DNA of 64,000 nucleotides from Bifidobacterium crudilactis (GCF_000738005.1 NZ_JHAL01000002.1:1238634-1302633), one strand, 5' to 3'; counted from the stretch's first letter, positions 1-10,024 are shown. The notes: generated by a model not told the origin, from the letters alone. Numbers and translations: made by a program.

Positions 1-5
1 CCGGT

Positions 6-1589
6 CTAATCGACCGCCTGATCGACGACCATGGCCGCCGTCCGACTGTCCACATTCGCATCCATCACTATGCCCTCATCGGTGTATTCCACGGAGTTGA
101 CAGTCCCGTATTCCCGAATTCTCGACACCAAAGAGCCGCTCGTGTAGGGCAGCAGAGCATGAACATGCACATCGGGAACGGGAAGCTTCGCCTCCACCGC
201 CTGCCGCAAGGAGTCGAGTCCCTGGCCGGACTGTGCGGAAACCACAAAAGCCTCGGAATCCAACTGACGCAGACGTTCCGCCTCGACGGCGGTGATGCGA
301 TCGGCCTTGTTGAACACCATGATTCGTGGAATCGACTCGGCACCTGGAATATCGGCGAGAACCGCGTTCACCGCATCGACCTGACCGAAAGGATCGGGGT
401 GAGATCCGTCAACCACATGGATGATGAGATCCGCATCCGCCACTTCCTCCAACGTGGACTTGAAAGCCTCGACCAGCTGCGTGGGCAGACGACGCACGAA
501 ACCGACGGTGTCCACATAGGCGTAATATCGCCCATCCTGGGTTTTGGCACCTCGTACGGCGGTGTCGAGGGTGGCGAAGAGCGCATTCTCAACCAACTCC
601 CCCGAGCCGGTCAGCCGGTTCGTCAGGGACGACTTACCCGCATTCGTATACCCCACCACCGCAACGGTCGGCATGCCGAAACGTCTTCTTGACCCACGTT
701 TCACATCGCGGGCCGGAGCCATCTGCCGTATCTGTCTGCGCAGTTTGGCTATGCGCGTGCGAATCACTCTGCGGTCCATTTCGATTTTCGTCTCGCCTGG
801 GCCGCGCGAACCGATACCACCTGCCTGACCTGCCGCCTGGCCTCCTGCCTGACGCGACAATGAGGCTCCCCATCCGCGAAGTCGCGGAAGCATGTATTCC
901 AACTGAGCCAGCTCGACCTGAGCCTTGCCTTCCCTGCTGGTCGCATGCTGGGCGAATATATCGAGAATTACCGCTGTACGATCGACCACCTTGACTTTGG
1001 TGGCATCCTCGAGAGCTCGCCGCTGGGAGGGAGGAAGGTCATCGTCCACGATGATGGTATCCGCCTCGAGCTTGGCCACGATGCCAGCCAGCTCATAGGC
1101 TTTGCCCGAACCGACATAGGTCGCTCTGTCCGGAACGTTTCTGTGCTGCAGCAGTCCGTCGAGCACATCGGCACCGGCGGTTTCCGCCAAAGCCGCCAAC
1201 TCCCTGAGAGACTCCTCCGCCTGTTCCAACGTGGAAGACGCACTCGACCACACACCGACAAGCACGACACGTTCCAATCGCAACTGCCGGTATTCGACTT
1301 CGGTGACGTCCTGCAGCTCACCCAGACCGGCCACATGCTTGAGCTCGTTGCGATGCTCACGCTCAAGCCATTCCTGCTGAGAGCGTTCACTGCCTCCGCC
1401 GGTGTCGCCATCGAGCAACACTTCGGATTGTGACTGCAGAGCATCGCCCTGTCTACGGACATCACCATCGGCACCGATGGAAGACCCCGCCTGTTCGGTC
1501 GAGGCATAATCCGCGACAGCACTATCTTCTGTACTATGGTCTAGGTCCTGCACGAAGGAATCGGCTGGCAAACGTTGAGTCAATGGCAC
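6..1589 (-). CDS. hflX: GTPase HflX
   Basis: A 527-residue ribosome-associated GTPase of the Obg/HflX family, which binds the 50S subunit and splits or rescues stalled ribosomes. The N-terminal HflX domain holds the glycine-rich linker (GGQAAGQAGGIGSRGPGE) before the G domain. The G domain shows G1 GYTNAGKSS near residue 312, G3 DTVGF near 361 and G4 NKAD near 424. The protein is about 75 residues longer at the N terminus than E. coli HflX, and that extension is acidic and low in complexity, so a later start is possible. It is transcribed away from the methyltransferase gene on the other strand; the two are separated by roughly 200 bp. The stop codon lies at the very left edge of the window, so the gene is complete. 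Confidence 0.95.
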   Translation of the reverse strand: MPLTQRLPADSFVQDLDHSTEDSAVADYASTEQAGSSIGADGDVRRQGDALQSQSEVLLDGDTGGGSERSQQEWLEREHRNELKHVAGLGELQDVTEVEYRQLRLERVVLVGVWSSASSTLEQAEESLRELAALAETAGADVLDGLLQHRNVPDRATYVGSGKAYELAGIVAKLEADTIIVDDDLPPSQRRALEDATKVKVVDRTAVILDIFAQHATSREGKAQVELAQLEYMLPRLRGWGASLSRQAGGQAAGQAGGIGSRGPGETKIEMDRRVIRTRIAKLRRQIRQMAPARDVKRGSRRRFGMPTVAVVGYTNAGKSSLTNRLTGSGELVENALFATLDTAVRGAKTQDGRYYAYVDTVGFVRRLPTQLVEAFKSTLEEVADADLIIHVVDGSHPDPFGQVDAVNAVLADIPGAESIPRIMVFNKADRITAVEAERLRQLDSEAFVVSAQSGQGLDSLRQAVEAKLPVPDVHVHALLPYTSGSLVSRIREYGTVNSVEYTDEGIVMDANVDSRTAAMVVDQAVD

Positions 1590-1798
1590 CTCTATTTAGG
1601 GAGTTCTTAATTGTAGGAGTTCTCTGTGTGGTTATGGCCTTTTATTATTATCTGGTGAGCAGACATTCGCCGAGGGTTTAGGCTGAGGGCAGGATTGGGC
1701 AATCACCGGACATGAGGCTGCGTGCGAGGGATGATGGCTGGCGACATGTTGCGACGGGCAGAGAGCCCAGGGAACGTAGGCAGAAGGACAAGAAGCAA

Positions 1799-2614
1799 GT
1801 GAGTGCACAGGATCAGTATTTCTCCGCGAATCCTCAATCCGAGGATATTCGCAGAACGCTTCATATAACTCTGAGAGGCCATGAGGTGCAGGCCACCGTT
1901 TCCAATGGCGTGTTCTCATCAGGACGTCTGGACCTAGGCACTTCGGTACTGCTTCGGCACGCGCCGCAGCCTCCTGAAACAGGAACGTTCCTCGACCTGG
2001 GTTGCGGCTGGGGTCCGATTGCCTTGACCTTGTCCTTGGAATCCCCCAAGGCCTCCATCCACGCGATTGACATCAACGAGCGTGCGGTGTCGCTGACCGC
2101 AGAGAACGCATCGAATCTCGGCCTGCCGAATATCACGGCCCGCACGGCGGATAATCTGCCCGAATCCCTGGGATTCGATCTCATCTGGTCGAATCCTCCT
2201 ATACGCATCGGCAAAGAGGCTCTGCACACCTTGCTGATGACCTACCTGCACAGACTCAATCCCGGCGGCAGAGCCTATCTGGTGGTCCAGAAGAATCTCG
2301 GTGCCGATTCGCTGATCACATGGCTGTCAGGCACTCTCAACACGCCCTCGGGCAACAGCCAGGAAGAGTCAGGCGACGGCGTTGGACACCCCACCGCAGA
2401 AGAGGCCGACACCTCCACCTGGAGCGTGGGGAAAATCGCTTCCTCGAAGGGATTCCGCGTCATCGAAGTCATCCGGCCCATGCTCTCCGACGAGGCATCG
2501 GAGCATGGTTCGAAGGGCGTTCACGACGCGGAGCCTCGCACTGCGGAAACCCACACTCCGGAGCCTCACAACGCCGAGCCTCACAACTCAACGGCCGATA
2601 CGGCACAGGACTGA
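1799..2614 (+). CDS. Class I SAM-dependent methyltransferase, RsmC-like
   Basis: A methyltransferase of the RsmC/RlmG (MTS) type. It shows SAM motif I FLDLGCGWGPIALTL, then the catalytic loop SNPPIR (an NPPI-type motif seen in N2-guanine methyltransferases of rRNA). The protein starts with a region matching other actinobacterial members (QYFSANPQSEDIR). An ATG 87 bp upstream is in frame, but GTG at 1799 is preferred because it directly follows the purine-rich AAGGACAAGAAG and leaves the family's usual N terminus. The last ~35 residues are a degenerate (A)EP-H-(N/T) low-complexity tail, for example EPHNAEPHN. The gene ends 10 bp before hrpA, so the two are probably co-transcribed. The exact rRNA target cannot be read from the sequence. 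Confidence 0.85.
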   Translation: MSAQDQYFSANPQSEDIRRTLHITLRGHEVQATVSNGVFSSGRLDLGTSVLLRHAPQPPETGTFLDLGCGWGPIALTLSLESPKASIHAIDINERAVSLTAENASNLGLPNITARTADNLPESLGFDLIWSNPPIRIGKEALHTLLMTYLHRLNPGGRAYLVVQKNLGADSLITWLSGTLNTPSGNSQEESGDGVGHPTAEEADTSTWSVGKIASSKGFRVIEVIRPMLSDEASEHGSKGVHDAEPRTAETHTPEPHNAEPHNSTADTAQD

Positions 2615-2624
2615 ACAATATTCC

Positions 2625-5600
2625 ATGATTTTCGATTACCCCCAAGAACTCCCGGTCAGCGCAGCCAAAGAAGATATCGAGGCTGCGATTCGACGATCCC
2701 AAGTCGTGATCATCTCAGGTCAGACGGGTTCAGGAAAAACCACCCAGATCCCGAAAATACTGATGCAGATGGGACGAGGCACGCATGGCCACCAGATCGT
2801 CCACACCCAACCACGGAGAATCGCCGCAAGAAGCGTGGCGGAACGTATCGCCTCTGAACTGCACAGCAAGCTTGGTGATGAGGTTGGCTTCCAGGTCCGT
2901 TTCACCGATGAGAGCTCGTCGAAGACACGACTGCGCGTCGTCACCGATGGCATTCTGCTGGCTCAGATTCAGCGTGACCCGAAACTCATGGCCTACGACA
3001 CGATCGTCATCGACGAGGCGCATGAACGCAGTCTGAACATCGATTTCCTGCTCGGATATCTGACCACCTTGCTGCCCAAACGTCCGGACCTCAAACTCAT
3101 CATCACCTCGGCCACCATCGACTCCCTGAAGTTCAGCGAGCACTTCTCCAGGGCGCTGCACAAGGACGTACCGGTAATCGAGGTTTCCGGCCGCACCTAC
3201 CCCGTACAGATCGTGTATGAGCCGACGGACGGTCTCCCCGCCTTGATGCAGGAGGTGCCCGGTTTCACCGTTTCATCGAGGCACGGCGGCGACAACGTCA
3301 ACGACAGGGAGAATTCCCTGGACATGCCCGAAGCGGTGGCGCGAGCCTGTTCCGAGCTGATCACTCATTCACAGCACGAGCGCGGCCCCAGGGATGTTCT
3401 GGTATTCGCCGCCGGAGAACGCGATATCCATGATTACGAGCACTCCCTGCGCCGGCATTTCGGCGAGCGCGCGAACGATATGAGCCGTTCTGATGCCATC
3501 GAGATCATGCCGCTCTTCGCCAGGCTGTCATCCAAGGAACAGCATAAGGTTTTCGAACACCATCAGCATCAGCGCATCGTCATCGCCACGAACGTCGCCG
3601 AGACCTCTCTGACCGTTCCGGGGATTCGCTATGTGGTGGACCCGGGAACCGCACGCATCAGCCGTTATTCCAAGGCCGCGAAAGTGCAGCGACTGCCGAT
3701 TGAAGACATCTCGCAGGCCAGCGCGGACCAGCGGGCAGGCCGATGCGGCCGACTGGCGGACGGCATCGCCGTTCGGCTCTACGGCAAAGACGATTATGAC
3801 GGTCGTCCACGCTTCACCGAGCCGGAGATTCTCCGCACCTCCTTGGGCGCGGTGGTACTGCATATGCTGTCGGTGGGCGTAGCCCGCACCGCCCAGGACG
3901 TCGCTGATTTCGGGTTCATCGACCAGCCCGACATGCGTGCGGTTTCCGATGGGTTCAACGAGCTCACCGAATTGGGCGCCATATCGCGACGCCGAGGCGA
4001 GGTGCACCTGACCAAGACGGGCAGGCAGCTGGCCCGCATCCCGATTGATGTACGGCTTGGCCGAATGGTTATCGAAGCCTCACGAAATACCCCGAATGTG
4101 CTTGCCTGCGTTCTGGTGATCGTGGCGTTCCTCAGTCTGCAGGATCCCCGTGAACGCCCTGAAGAGCACCGCGAGGAAGCCGATCGGTGCCATAACCGCT
4201 ACGCCGACGAACGCAGCGATTTCATGACCGCGCTGAACATCTGGGACCGTTTCTTCCAGGCGGACGGCGAGCGCAGCAATTCCACGTTGCGCAAACTGTG
4301 CAGCAGCGAATACATGAGTTATATCCGTATGCGCCAATGGCGTGACCTCGTCCGCCAATTGCATGATATGACCCGAGAATTCAAATTCCGGGTGGGAGAG
4401 GTCCTCCCCTCGCAACGTCCGGCCCCCGAGGTCCAAGCTTTGCCTCAGAATCAGCAGGCGGCGCACAGCCTGACATGCTCATGGGATGACCAGGGCATTC
4501 ACCGCGCCATGCTTTCCGGCCTGCTGTCCAATATCGGCATGCAGGTGGTCCATGAAAGCAAGGCTTCGGATTTCACCGGCCTCAAGGGCGCTGCGCGTGC
4601 GCGAGCCATGAAACGAGCCTCGAAGCTTGCACGAAACGACTACCAGGGCGCGAGAGGGACGCGTTTCGCCCTCTTCCCCGCCTCCGGAGTATCCAAAACC
4701 ACACCCGATTGGGTTATGGTCACAGGACTGGTGGAGACCTCACGCCTATGGGCTCGGTATGCGGCGGCCATAGACCCTGCCTGGGCGGAATCCCTGGCAG
4801 GTTCCCTGACTCGGACCACCTATGCCGATGCCCATTGGTCCGCCTCCCGCGGTTCGGCTGTTGCCACGTCGAAAGTGCTGCTCTACGGCCTGCCCATCGT
4901 CCAGGACCGCAGTGTGCAATGGGGGTCCATCAATCCGGTGGAGGCCCGGGACATGCTGATACGTCAGGGACTGGTCGAAGGCGATATTCAGCAGCGCTTC
5001 TCCTATGATGACTTCGTTGAGGCCAACAGGGCGATTCTTGACCAGGCGGGTGACGATGCCAGTCGCACCAGACGCATAGTCGATGCCGTCAGCGATGAGG
5101 ATCTCTTCGATTTCTATGATCGCGTCCTGCCTGCTGAGGCCACCTCGCTGGCTGCCCTGGCGCACTGGTGGAAGTCGGAGCACGAGCGGCAACCGCATCT
5201 GCTGGACTTCGACCCCGACGAGGTCGAGCGGCTTCGGGAAAGCACGGAGATCAGTCTCGACGACTATCCCGATCACTGGCACACCGTCGCATCCGATGGC
5301 ACCACCGTCGCTCTCAAACTCAGCTACATCTACGATCCGCAGGCCCAGAACGACGGCGTAACCGTGCATATACCGCTGAAGTACCTGTCGCGGCTGCCGG
5401 AAGCGCCGTTCAGCTGGAATGTGCCCGGCATGTTGGACGAGCTGATCGTGAGCACGATCAAATCCTTGCCCAAGGCCCTGCGCGTGCAGTTCGTTCCCGC
5501 GCCGGATACGGCAAAGGCCATCAGAGCTTGGATTGATGCACACTACCCCGAGCTGCCCGGCACCAAAGCCGTGAGCGGTGAGGCCGACGACATGCAGCCG

Positions 5601-6662
5601 TGGCCTGATTTCTCGCAGGCTTTCACCAGCGCCGCGATAGCCGTGGTCGGGGCACAGCTCCATCCCGGCGTCTTCAATCAGGAGCAGCTTGACAAACTGC
5701 CCGCCTACACCAGGATGACCTTCAGCGTTGAAAAACCGCATCAGGGCAAAGGTCGGCACCATGGCAAGTCGTCAAACACCGTTCTCGGCACGTCAAAATC
5801 ACTGCACGACCTGCAGCTGCAATTCGCCAAGCAGGCGGAGGATTCCGCACGCAGACAGGTGAAGGGGAAAGCCGAGAAAGCGGCCGCGGCAGGAAAGCCC
5901 GTGGAACAGAGCAAACTTCTTCACAAGGCCGGTGCGACAACGCAATCCCACTCCTCCATGCTTTGGCAAGGGGCTCTCGACCTGCTCAGAATGCCTACCG
6001 AGCGGGTCACCTCCCGCTGGCTGGGCGCCGAATCCCTGATGATGGCCTCCGCTCCCTACCCCAGCACCAAGTCACTTGTCGAAGACCTGCAACTGGCCGC
6101 CGTCAAGCGTCTGTTGCCCGAGATTCAGAGGCTTCCCGACGACGCCGCATTGCAGCAGGCAGTCAGCGACATCAGCGAAGTGTTTGAAGACACGGTGTAC
6201 GCAGTCACGCAGGATACGGTGGTCATACTCAGAACCTTCGCCCAGGTCGACTCTGCGGTTTCAGGACCCGCCGACCTGCCGCTGCTTGCAGTCCTGCAAT
6301 GGATCAAAACACATATCGACACTCTGGTGCACCAGGGCTTCCTGTCGCAGACGCCTGCCGGCTCTCTGCCGCTGCTCGAGAAATATCTTCGGGCCGACCT
6401 CATGCGACTGCAGAAGGCTAAGGCCGACAAGGCCCGGGACGTCCGCTGGGCCTGGCAGGCGGAGGAGGCCGAACAACTCGTCTCGGATGCAAGCCTGAGA
6501 GCCCGGAAGGAACCTGCCGGTCCGCTTCGCGAGCGCATGGTGGAGCAATCCACGCAGGCCCGCTGGATGCTCGAGGAATTCTATGTCTCGCTTTGGGCAC
6601 AGGAGTTGGGAAGTTCAGGCCCTGTCAGCATCCAACGCATACGCAAGGTGATTGCGGGCTGA
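2625..6662 (+). CDS. hrpA: ATP-dependent RNA helicase HrpA (DEAH family)
   Basis: A 1345-residue DEAH-box RNA helicase, close to the length of E. coli HrpA. It shows Walker A GQTGSGKTTQ near residue 32, DEAHERS near 129, SATID near 162 and the motif VI stretch QRAGRCGR near 370. Helicase-associated and OB-like domains follow, and then the long C-terminal DUF3418-type region found in HrpA proteins. The open frame extends 81 codons upstream into the methyltransferase gene, but the ATG at 2625 begins the typical N terminus (MIFDYPQELPVS) and lies just behind the upstream stop, so it is chosen as the start. HrpA resolves collided ribosomes in E. coli; that role here is by family inference. It is interesting next to HflX, another ribosome rescue factor. 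Confidence 0.95.
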   Translation: MIFDYPQELPVSAAKEDIEAAIRRSQVVIISGQTGSGKTTQIPKILMQMGRGTHGHQIVHTQPRRIAARSVAERIASELHSKLGDEVGFQVRFTDESSSKTRLRVVTDGILLAQIQRDPKLMAYDTIVIDEAHERSLNIDFLLGYLTTLLPKRPDLKLIITSATIDSLKFSEHFSRALHKDVPVIEVSGRTYPVQIVYEPTDGLPALMQEVPGFTVSSRHGGDNVNDRENSLDMPEAVARACSELITHSQHERGPRDVLVFAAGERDIHDYEHSLRRHFGERANDMSRSDAIEIMPLFARLSSKEQHKVFEHHQHQRIVIATNVAETSLTVPGIRYVVDPGTARISRYSKAAKVQRLPIEDISQASADQRAGRCGRLADGIAVRLYGKDDYDGRPRFTEPEILRTSLGAVVLHMLSVGVARTAQDVADFGFIDQPDMRAVSDGFNELTELGAISRRRGEVHLTKTGRQLARIPIDVRLGRMVIEASRNTPNVLACVLVIVAFLSLQDPRERPEEHREEADRCHNRYADERSDFMTALNIWDRFFQADGERSNSTLRKLCSSEYMSYIRMRQWRDLVRQLHDMTREFKFRVGEVLPSQRPAPEVQALPQNQQAAHSLTCSWDDQGIHRAMLSGLLSNIGMQVVHESKASDFTGLKGAARARAMKRASKLARNDYQGARGTRFALFPASGVSKTTPDWVMVTGLVETSRLWARYAAAIDPAWAESLAGSLTRTTYADAHWSASRGSAVATSKVLLYGLPIVQDRSVQWGSINPVEARDMLIRQGLVEGDIQQRFSYDDFVEANRAILDQAGDDASRTRRIVDAVSDEDLFDFYDRVLPAEATSLAALAHWWKSEHERQPHLLDFDPDEVERLRESTEISLDDYPDHWHTVASDGTTVALKLSYIYDPQAQNDGVTVHIPLKYLSRLPEAPFSWNVPGMLDELIVSTIKSLPKALRVQFVPAPDTAKAIRAWIDAHYPELPGTKAVSGEADDMQPWPDFSQAFTSAAIAVVGAQLHPGVFNQEQLDKLPAYTRMTFSVEKPHQGKGRHHGKSSNTVLGTSKSLHDLQLQFAKQAEDSARRQVKGKAEKAAAAGKPVEQSKLLHKAGATTQSHSSMLWQGALDLLRMPTERVTSRWLGAESLMMASAPYPSTKSLVEDLQLAAVKRLLPEIQRLPDDAALQQAVSDISEVFEDTVYAVTQDTVVILRTFAQVDSAVSGPADLPLLAVLQWIKTHIDTLVHQGFLSQTPAGSLPLLEKYLRADLMRLQKAKADKARDVRWAWQAEEAEQLVSDASLRARKEPAGPLRERMVEQSTQARWMLEEFYVSLWAQELGSSGPVSIQRIRKVIAG

Positions 6663-6773
6663 CTTCCTCACAGGCGAACATCGGTACGGCTGTTTTACGA
6701 TGGTGCCAGCAGGGAATCCGAGTGCGCGAAATCAGGACGAGGCACATCATGTTCGGGAAGAGGTTGTCGACCA

Positions 6774-7718
6774 ATGACCGGTAGACGCAACGGCAAGCAC
6801 AACTCGGGAAAAAGCTCCCGCGCAACAGGAAGACGCTCCGGTGGCTCCACCATTGGCAGGATGGTGACAAAGCGTTGGAGACGGTGGTCCGCTCCGCAGC
6901 GCATAGTGGCATCCGTCGCGGCAACGCTGGTGGTGCTGCTGGTGATGACGCTGACGATGGGTGCGATTCGTTTCGCGCAGTATCTCACCGAGGTTCATGA
7001 CGCCCAGGAGCGCCAACAGCAGCTCACCAGAGAGTACGCCTTCAATCCCGGCAACATCATCACCGACGAGCGCTTCTTCGACTCGGCTGCCATGGATGCA
7101 TCCGATGTGCAGACCTTCCTCAATGAGCAGGGCGCCTCGTGCAACGGCAGCTCGTGTCTGAAGAACTACACCGTCGACACCCAGAACAAGGCTGCCGATG
7201 ACCTGTGCAAGGCCTACACGGGCGCATCCAAGCAAAGCGCGGCAACCATCATCGACTCGGTGGCGAAAGCCTGCGGCATCAGCCAGCGCACACTGCTGAC
7301 TCTGCTGCAGAAGGAACAGCATCTGGTCACCGCCACCGCCCCCTCCGATTGGCAATACAAATCGGCCATGGGACTATCCTGCCCAGATGATGCGGATTGC
7401 GACCCCGCATATGCGGGATTCTTCAATCAGGTCTACGGTGCGGCCAGCCGCTTCAAGTACTATCAGGCTCATCAGGACCGCTACTCGTACCATGAGCAGC
7501 AGCTCAACACGATTCAGTACAGTCCCACGAAGTCCTGCGGTTCTTCCAAGGTGTTCATCGAGAACCGTGCCACGGCATTGCTGTACATCTACACCCCGTA
7601 TCAGCCGAATGCTGCGGCTCTGCGCGCAGGGACCGGCGAAGGCAACGCCTGCTCCAGTTACGGAAACCGCAATTTTTCGATTATCTACGCGAATTGGTTC
7701 GGCAACCCGCGCGAATAG
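6774..7718 (+). CDS. Membrane-anchored or secreted protein of unknown function
   Basis: A 314-residue protein with a basic, Ser/Arg/Gly-rich cytoplasmic N terminus (residues 1-43), one hydrophobic segment (about 44-68, ASVAATLVVLLVMTLTMG) and a ~245-residue exported domain. The exported part contains the phrase NPGNIITDERFFDSAAMDA and an even number of cysteines spaced as if in disulfides (GASCNGSSCL, CPDDADC). Related actinobacterial proteins with an 'I(S/T)D..F(Y/F)....M...(V/I)Q.FL' pattern are often labelled hemagglutinin, without solid functional proof, and part of the fold may be lysozyme-like. No catalytic residues can be assigned with confidence. It lies 111 bp after hrpA and ends before a hairpin terminator. 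Confidence 0.75.
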   Translation: MTGRRNGKHNSGKSSRATGRRSGGSTIGRMVTKRWRRWSAPQRIVASVAATLVVLLVMTLTMGAIRFAQYLTEVHDAQERQQQLTREYAFNPGNIITDERFFDSAAMDASDVQTFLNEQGASCNGSSCLKNYTVDTQNKAADDLCKAYTGASKQSAATIIDSVAKACGISQRTLLTLLQKEQHLVTATAPSDWQYKSAMGLSCPDDADCDPAYAGFFNQVYGAASRFKYYQAHQDRYSYHEQQLNTIQYSPTKSCGSSKVFIENRATALLYIYTPYQPNAAALRAGTGEGNACSSYGNRNFSIIYANWFGNPRE

Positions 7719-7767
7719 CAGATAGCGCCCTCGTTCCGATGCACCACTAGGCGTCGAATCGTATCCT

Positions 7768-7799
7768 TGCCCTGTCGAAAAGGTATTTTCGACAGGGCA
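7768..7799. terminator. Bidirectional hairpin terminator
   Basis: Two perfect 14-bp arms (7768-7781 and 7786-7799) flank a GGTA loop. The arms end in AAAA/TTTT next to the loop and are followed by a T-rich stretch on the plus strand. It lies between two converging genes, as expected for a shared terminator. The core TGTCGAAAA also occurs in the hairpin at 41147-41190. Confidence 0.7.
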
Positions 7800-7922
7800 T
7801 TATTGTTTGTGTAGGGATTTATTACAAGACTGCGAGTATTCAGCCTGGTATTCCTTGAAATTACAACGTGATTTTTGCCTGAATACTTCGAAATCACTAC
7901 ACAATCGTATGTATACCCGCAG

Positions 7923-8630
7923 TTACACCGCCGCGTGCCCTGACATTGAGGTCAGAAAAGAGGATTGCATGGTCTCGACGCTGCGATGGGACTTGCCGAA
8001 TTCATCGATGAGCCCGTGGAACTCCTGCAATTCCTCCAGAGTAAACGAATCGGCCTCTATCAGCGGCATCATCTGCGACCTGAAAGCCTCATAGCCCTTC
8101 GCCACATCGAATCCCAGGAATGTGCACAGGCGCCTGGCATAGGTATCGGCGATGAAGACTCTACGGTCGAACACATAGAGCAGCATGTCGTCAGCCGTTT
8201 CGCCTCCGATGCCGAAGAGTTGCAGAAGTTCGGAACGCAACTCGTCATCCGAACGGCCGCTGGCGCGCTCAGGGTCGTATTCGTATCGGCTTCCAAACCA
8301 GTCACATAGGGATTGCAAAGTGCGGGACTTGTTCTGCTGAAAACCCGAAGGTCTGATGAGCGCTTGCAGGCGTGTATTATCCATGGAACGCAGCACATGG
8401 GGATTCAGTGCATCCGCAACCCTCAACTGGTCCAATGACCGTGCGACATTGCCCCAAGCCGTGTTCTGCGTGAGCACGGCACCGACCATGATTTCGAAGC
8501 GGGTCTCCGCCGGCCACCAATGACTTGGGCCCATGACCTGCAACATATGCGTGAACACGTCACGCAGAGTCGGTGTGCTCTGCGTGACGTGTCGTGGTTC
8601 AGAGGCGGGGCAGATATTTCTGCAATTCAT
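7923..8630 (-). CDS. HhH-GPD DNA glycosylase (endonuclease III-like, no Fe-S cluster)
   Basis: A 235-residue base-excision repair protein of the HhH-GPD superfamily. The N-terminal part shows WWPAETRFEIMVGAVLTQN, typical of the family. The hairpin-helix-hairpin is LFGIGGETADDML and the catalytic aspartate follows in FIADTYARRL. The lysine that makes endonuclease III bifunctional is replaced by glutamate in GIGGETAD, and no C-terminal four-cysteine Fe-S motif is present. It is therefore probably a monofunctional glycosylase, as in the MagIII-type 3-methyladenine glycosylases; the substrate is an inference. The start at 8630 overlaps the 3' end of glnA by 32 bp in another frame; the next internal ATG would cut into the first conserved helix. 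Confidence 0.8.
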   Translation of the reverse strand: MNCRNICPASEPRHVTQSTPTLRDVFTHMLQVMGPSHWWPAETRFEIMVGAVLTQNTAWGNVARSLDQLRVADALNPHVLRSMDNTRLQALIRPSGFQQNKSRTLQSLCDWFGSRYEYDPERASGRSDDELRSELLQLFGIGGETADDMLLYVFDRRVFIADTYARRLCTFLGFDVAKGYEAFRSQMMPLIEADSFTLEELQEFHGLIDEFGKSHRSVETMQSSFLTSMSGHAAV

Positions 8631-9945
8631 ATGGCGTTACCTGCAAACGATATTCTTCCCATTCCTTGCGCTTGTTGCGCAGGAAGTATTCGAAGGCATG
8701 CTCGCCGAGCACATTGGCCACGAAGTCCGATTTCTCCATGATTTTCAACGCGGAGTCGAGCGAGTCCGGCAGCGGTTGAATGCCCATCGCCTGACGCTCT
8801 GCATCGGTGAGCTCCCAAACGTCATCACTGGTCGGCTCCCCAAGCGTCATCTGCTGTTCGATGCCGTCAAGACCGGCAGCCAGGAGCACCGAATACGCCA
8901 GATATGGGTTCGTGACCGGGTCGAGCGCACGGAACTCCATACGAGCGGAGTTGCCCTTGCCCGGCTTGTACTGCGGGATGCGCAGCAGCGCCGAGCGGTT
9001 GTTGTGACCCCAGCAGATATAGCTCGGGGCCTCGTTGCCGCCCCAAAGGCGCTTGTACGAATTGACATACTGATCGGTGACCGCGGTGATTTCGGCTGCG
9101 TGATACAGGATGCCCGCCGCGAACTGACGAGCCGTCAGAGACATGTTGAATTCCTGACCGGCCTCGTAGAAAGCGTTCGCATCCCCCTCGAACAGACTGA
9201 GATGGGTATGCATCCCGGAACCCGGCTGATTGGCCAAGGGTTTGGGCATGAAGCTCGCATGGATGCCGCGCTCCAACGACACCTCTTTGACCACGGTACG
9301 GAAGGTCATGATGTTGTCGGCGGTCGTCAAGGCATCCGCATAACGCAAATCAATCTCGTTCTGCCCAGGTCCGGCCTCATGATGCGAGTACTCCACCGAG
9401 ATGCCCATCTGTTCGAGCATGTTGACCGTCGCACGGCGGAAATCCATCCCAGGGCTTCGCGGGACATGGTCGAAGTATCCACCCTCGTCGATGGGAGTAG
9501 GGACCTGAGACCAGTCGCTCTGGCTTTCAAAGAGATAGAATTCTATTTCCGGGTGCACATAGAAGGTGAAGCCCTTGTCCTTTGCCTTTTCTAGTGCACG
9601 TTTCAGCACCCGTCTAGGGTCACCGAGGCTGGGGTCGCCCTCGGGCGTCATGATGTCGCAGAACATTCGGGCCGTGCCCTGTGGGCCGCCGCGCCAAGGA
9701 AGAATCTGGAAGGTCGAAGGGTCCGGCTGAACGATCATGTCGTCCTCGGAGACCCTGGTCATGCCCTCAATCGCCGACCCGTCGAAGCCCAGTCCCTCCT
9801 CGAAGGCAGCTTCGAGTTCCGCCGGAGCGATAGCCACTGATTTCAAGGTTCCCAGCACATCGGTGAACCAAAGGCGAATAAAACGTACGTCGCGTTCCTC
9901 TACTGTGCGAAGCGCAAACTCCTGCTGTTTATCCATACCTGCCAT
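8599..9945 (-). CDS. glnA: Glutamine synthetase, type I (GSI-alpha like)
   Basis: A 448-residue glutamine synthetase that makes glutamine from glutamate, ammonia and ATP. Visible motifs are GFDGSAIEGM, the metal-ligand stretch PEIEFYLFE, the HHEAGPGQNEIDLR block, NQPGSGMHTHLS and the ATP/glutamate region NRSALLRIP. The length and the lack of the NLY(D) adenylylation tyrosine (the region reads GIQPLPDSLDSAL) point to the GSI-alpha subtype, which is not controlled by adenylylation. It is the first gene after priA, with 79 bp between them, so it may share transcripts with the his genes. A second ATG at 9936 is possible as start. Its 3' end overlaps the glycosylase gene. Confidence 0.95.
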   Translation of the reverse strand: MAGMDKQQEFALRTVEERDVRFIRLWFTDVLGTLKSVAIAPAELEAAFEEGLGFDGSAIEGMTRVSEDDMIVQPDPSTFQILPWRGGPQGTARMFCDIMTPEGDPSLGDPRRVLKRALEKAKDKGFTFYVHPEIEFYLFESQSDWSQVPTPIDEGGYFDHVPRSPGMDFRRATVNMLEQMGISVEYSHHEAGPGQNEIDLRYADALTTADNIMTFRTVVKEVSLERGIHASFMPKPLANQPGSGMHTHLSLFEGDANAFYEAGQEFNMSLTARQFAAGILYHAAEITAVTDQYVNSYKRLWGGNEAPSYICWGHNNRSALLRIPQYKPGKGNSARMEFRALDPVTNPYLAYSVLLAAGLDGIEQQMTLGEPTSDDVWELTDAERQAMGIQPLPDSLDSALKIMEKSDFVANVLGEHAFEYFLRNKRKEWEEYRLQVTPYELQKYLPRL

Positions 9946-10024
9946 GCTTTCACGAGTTTATTTCCTGTGCAATACCATCAAACGGTGTGTTGCCGAAACC
10001 TTGAGCGGGGCTTCGTGCGATTCC

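Noticed and set aside
1584..1681. Short hydrophobic peptide frame (32 codons) upstream of the methyltransferase
   Set aside because: It has a membrane-like segment but no clear ribosome-binding site, overlaps the hflX start and has no support beyond chance.
2382..2624. 81-codon upstream extension of the hrpA frame inside the methyltransferase gene
   Set aside because: The extension has no family features and overlaps an intact gene; ATG at 2625 gives the standard HrpA N terminus.
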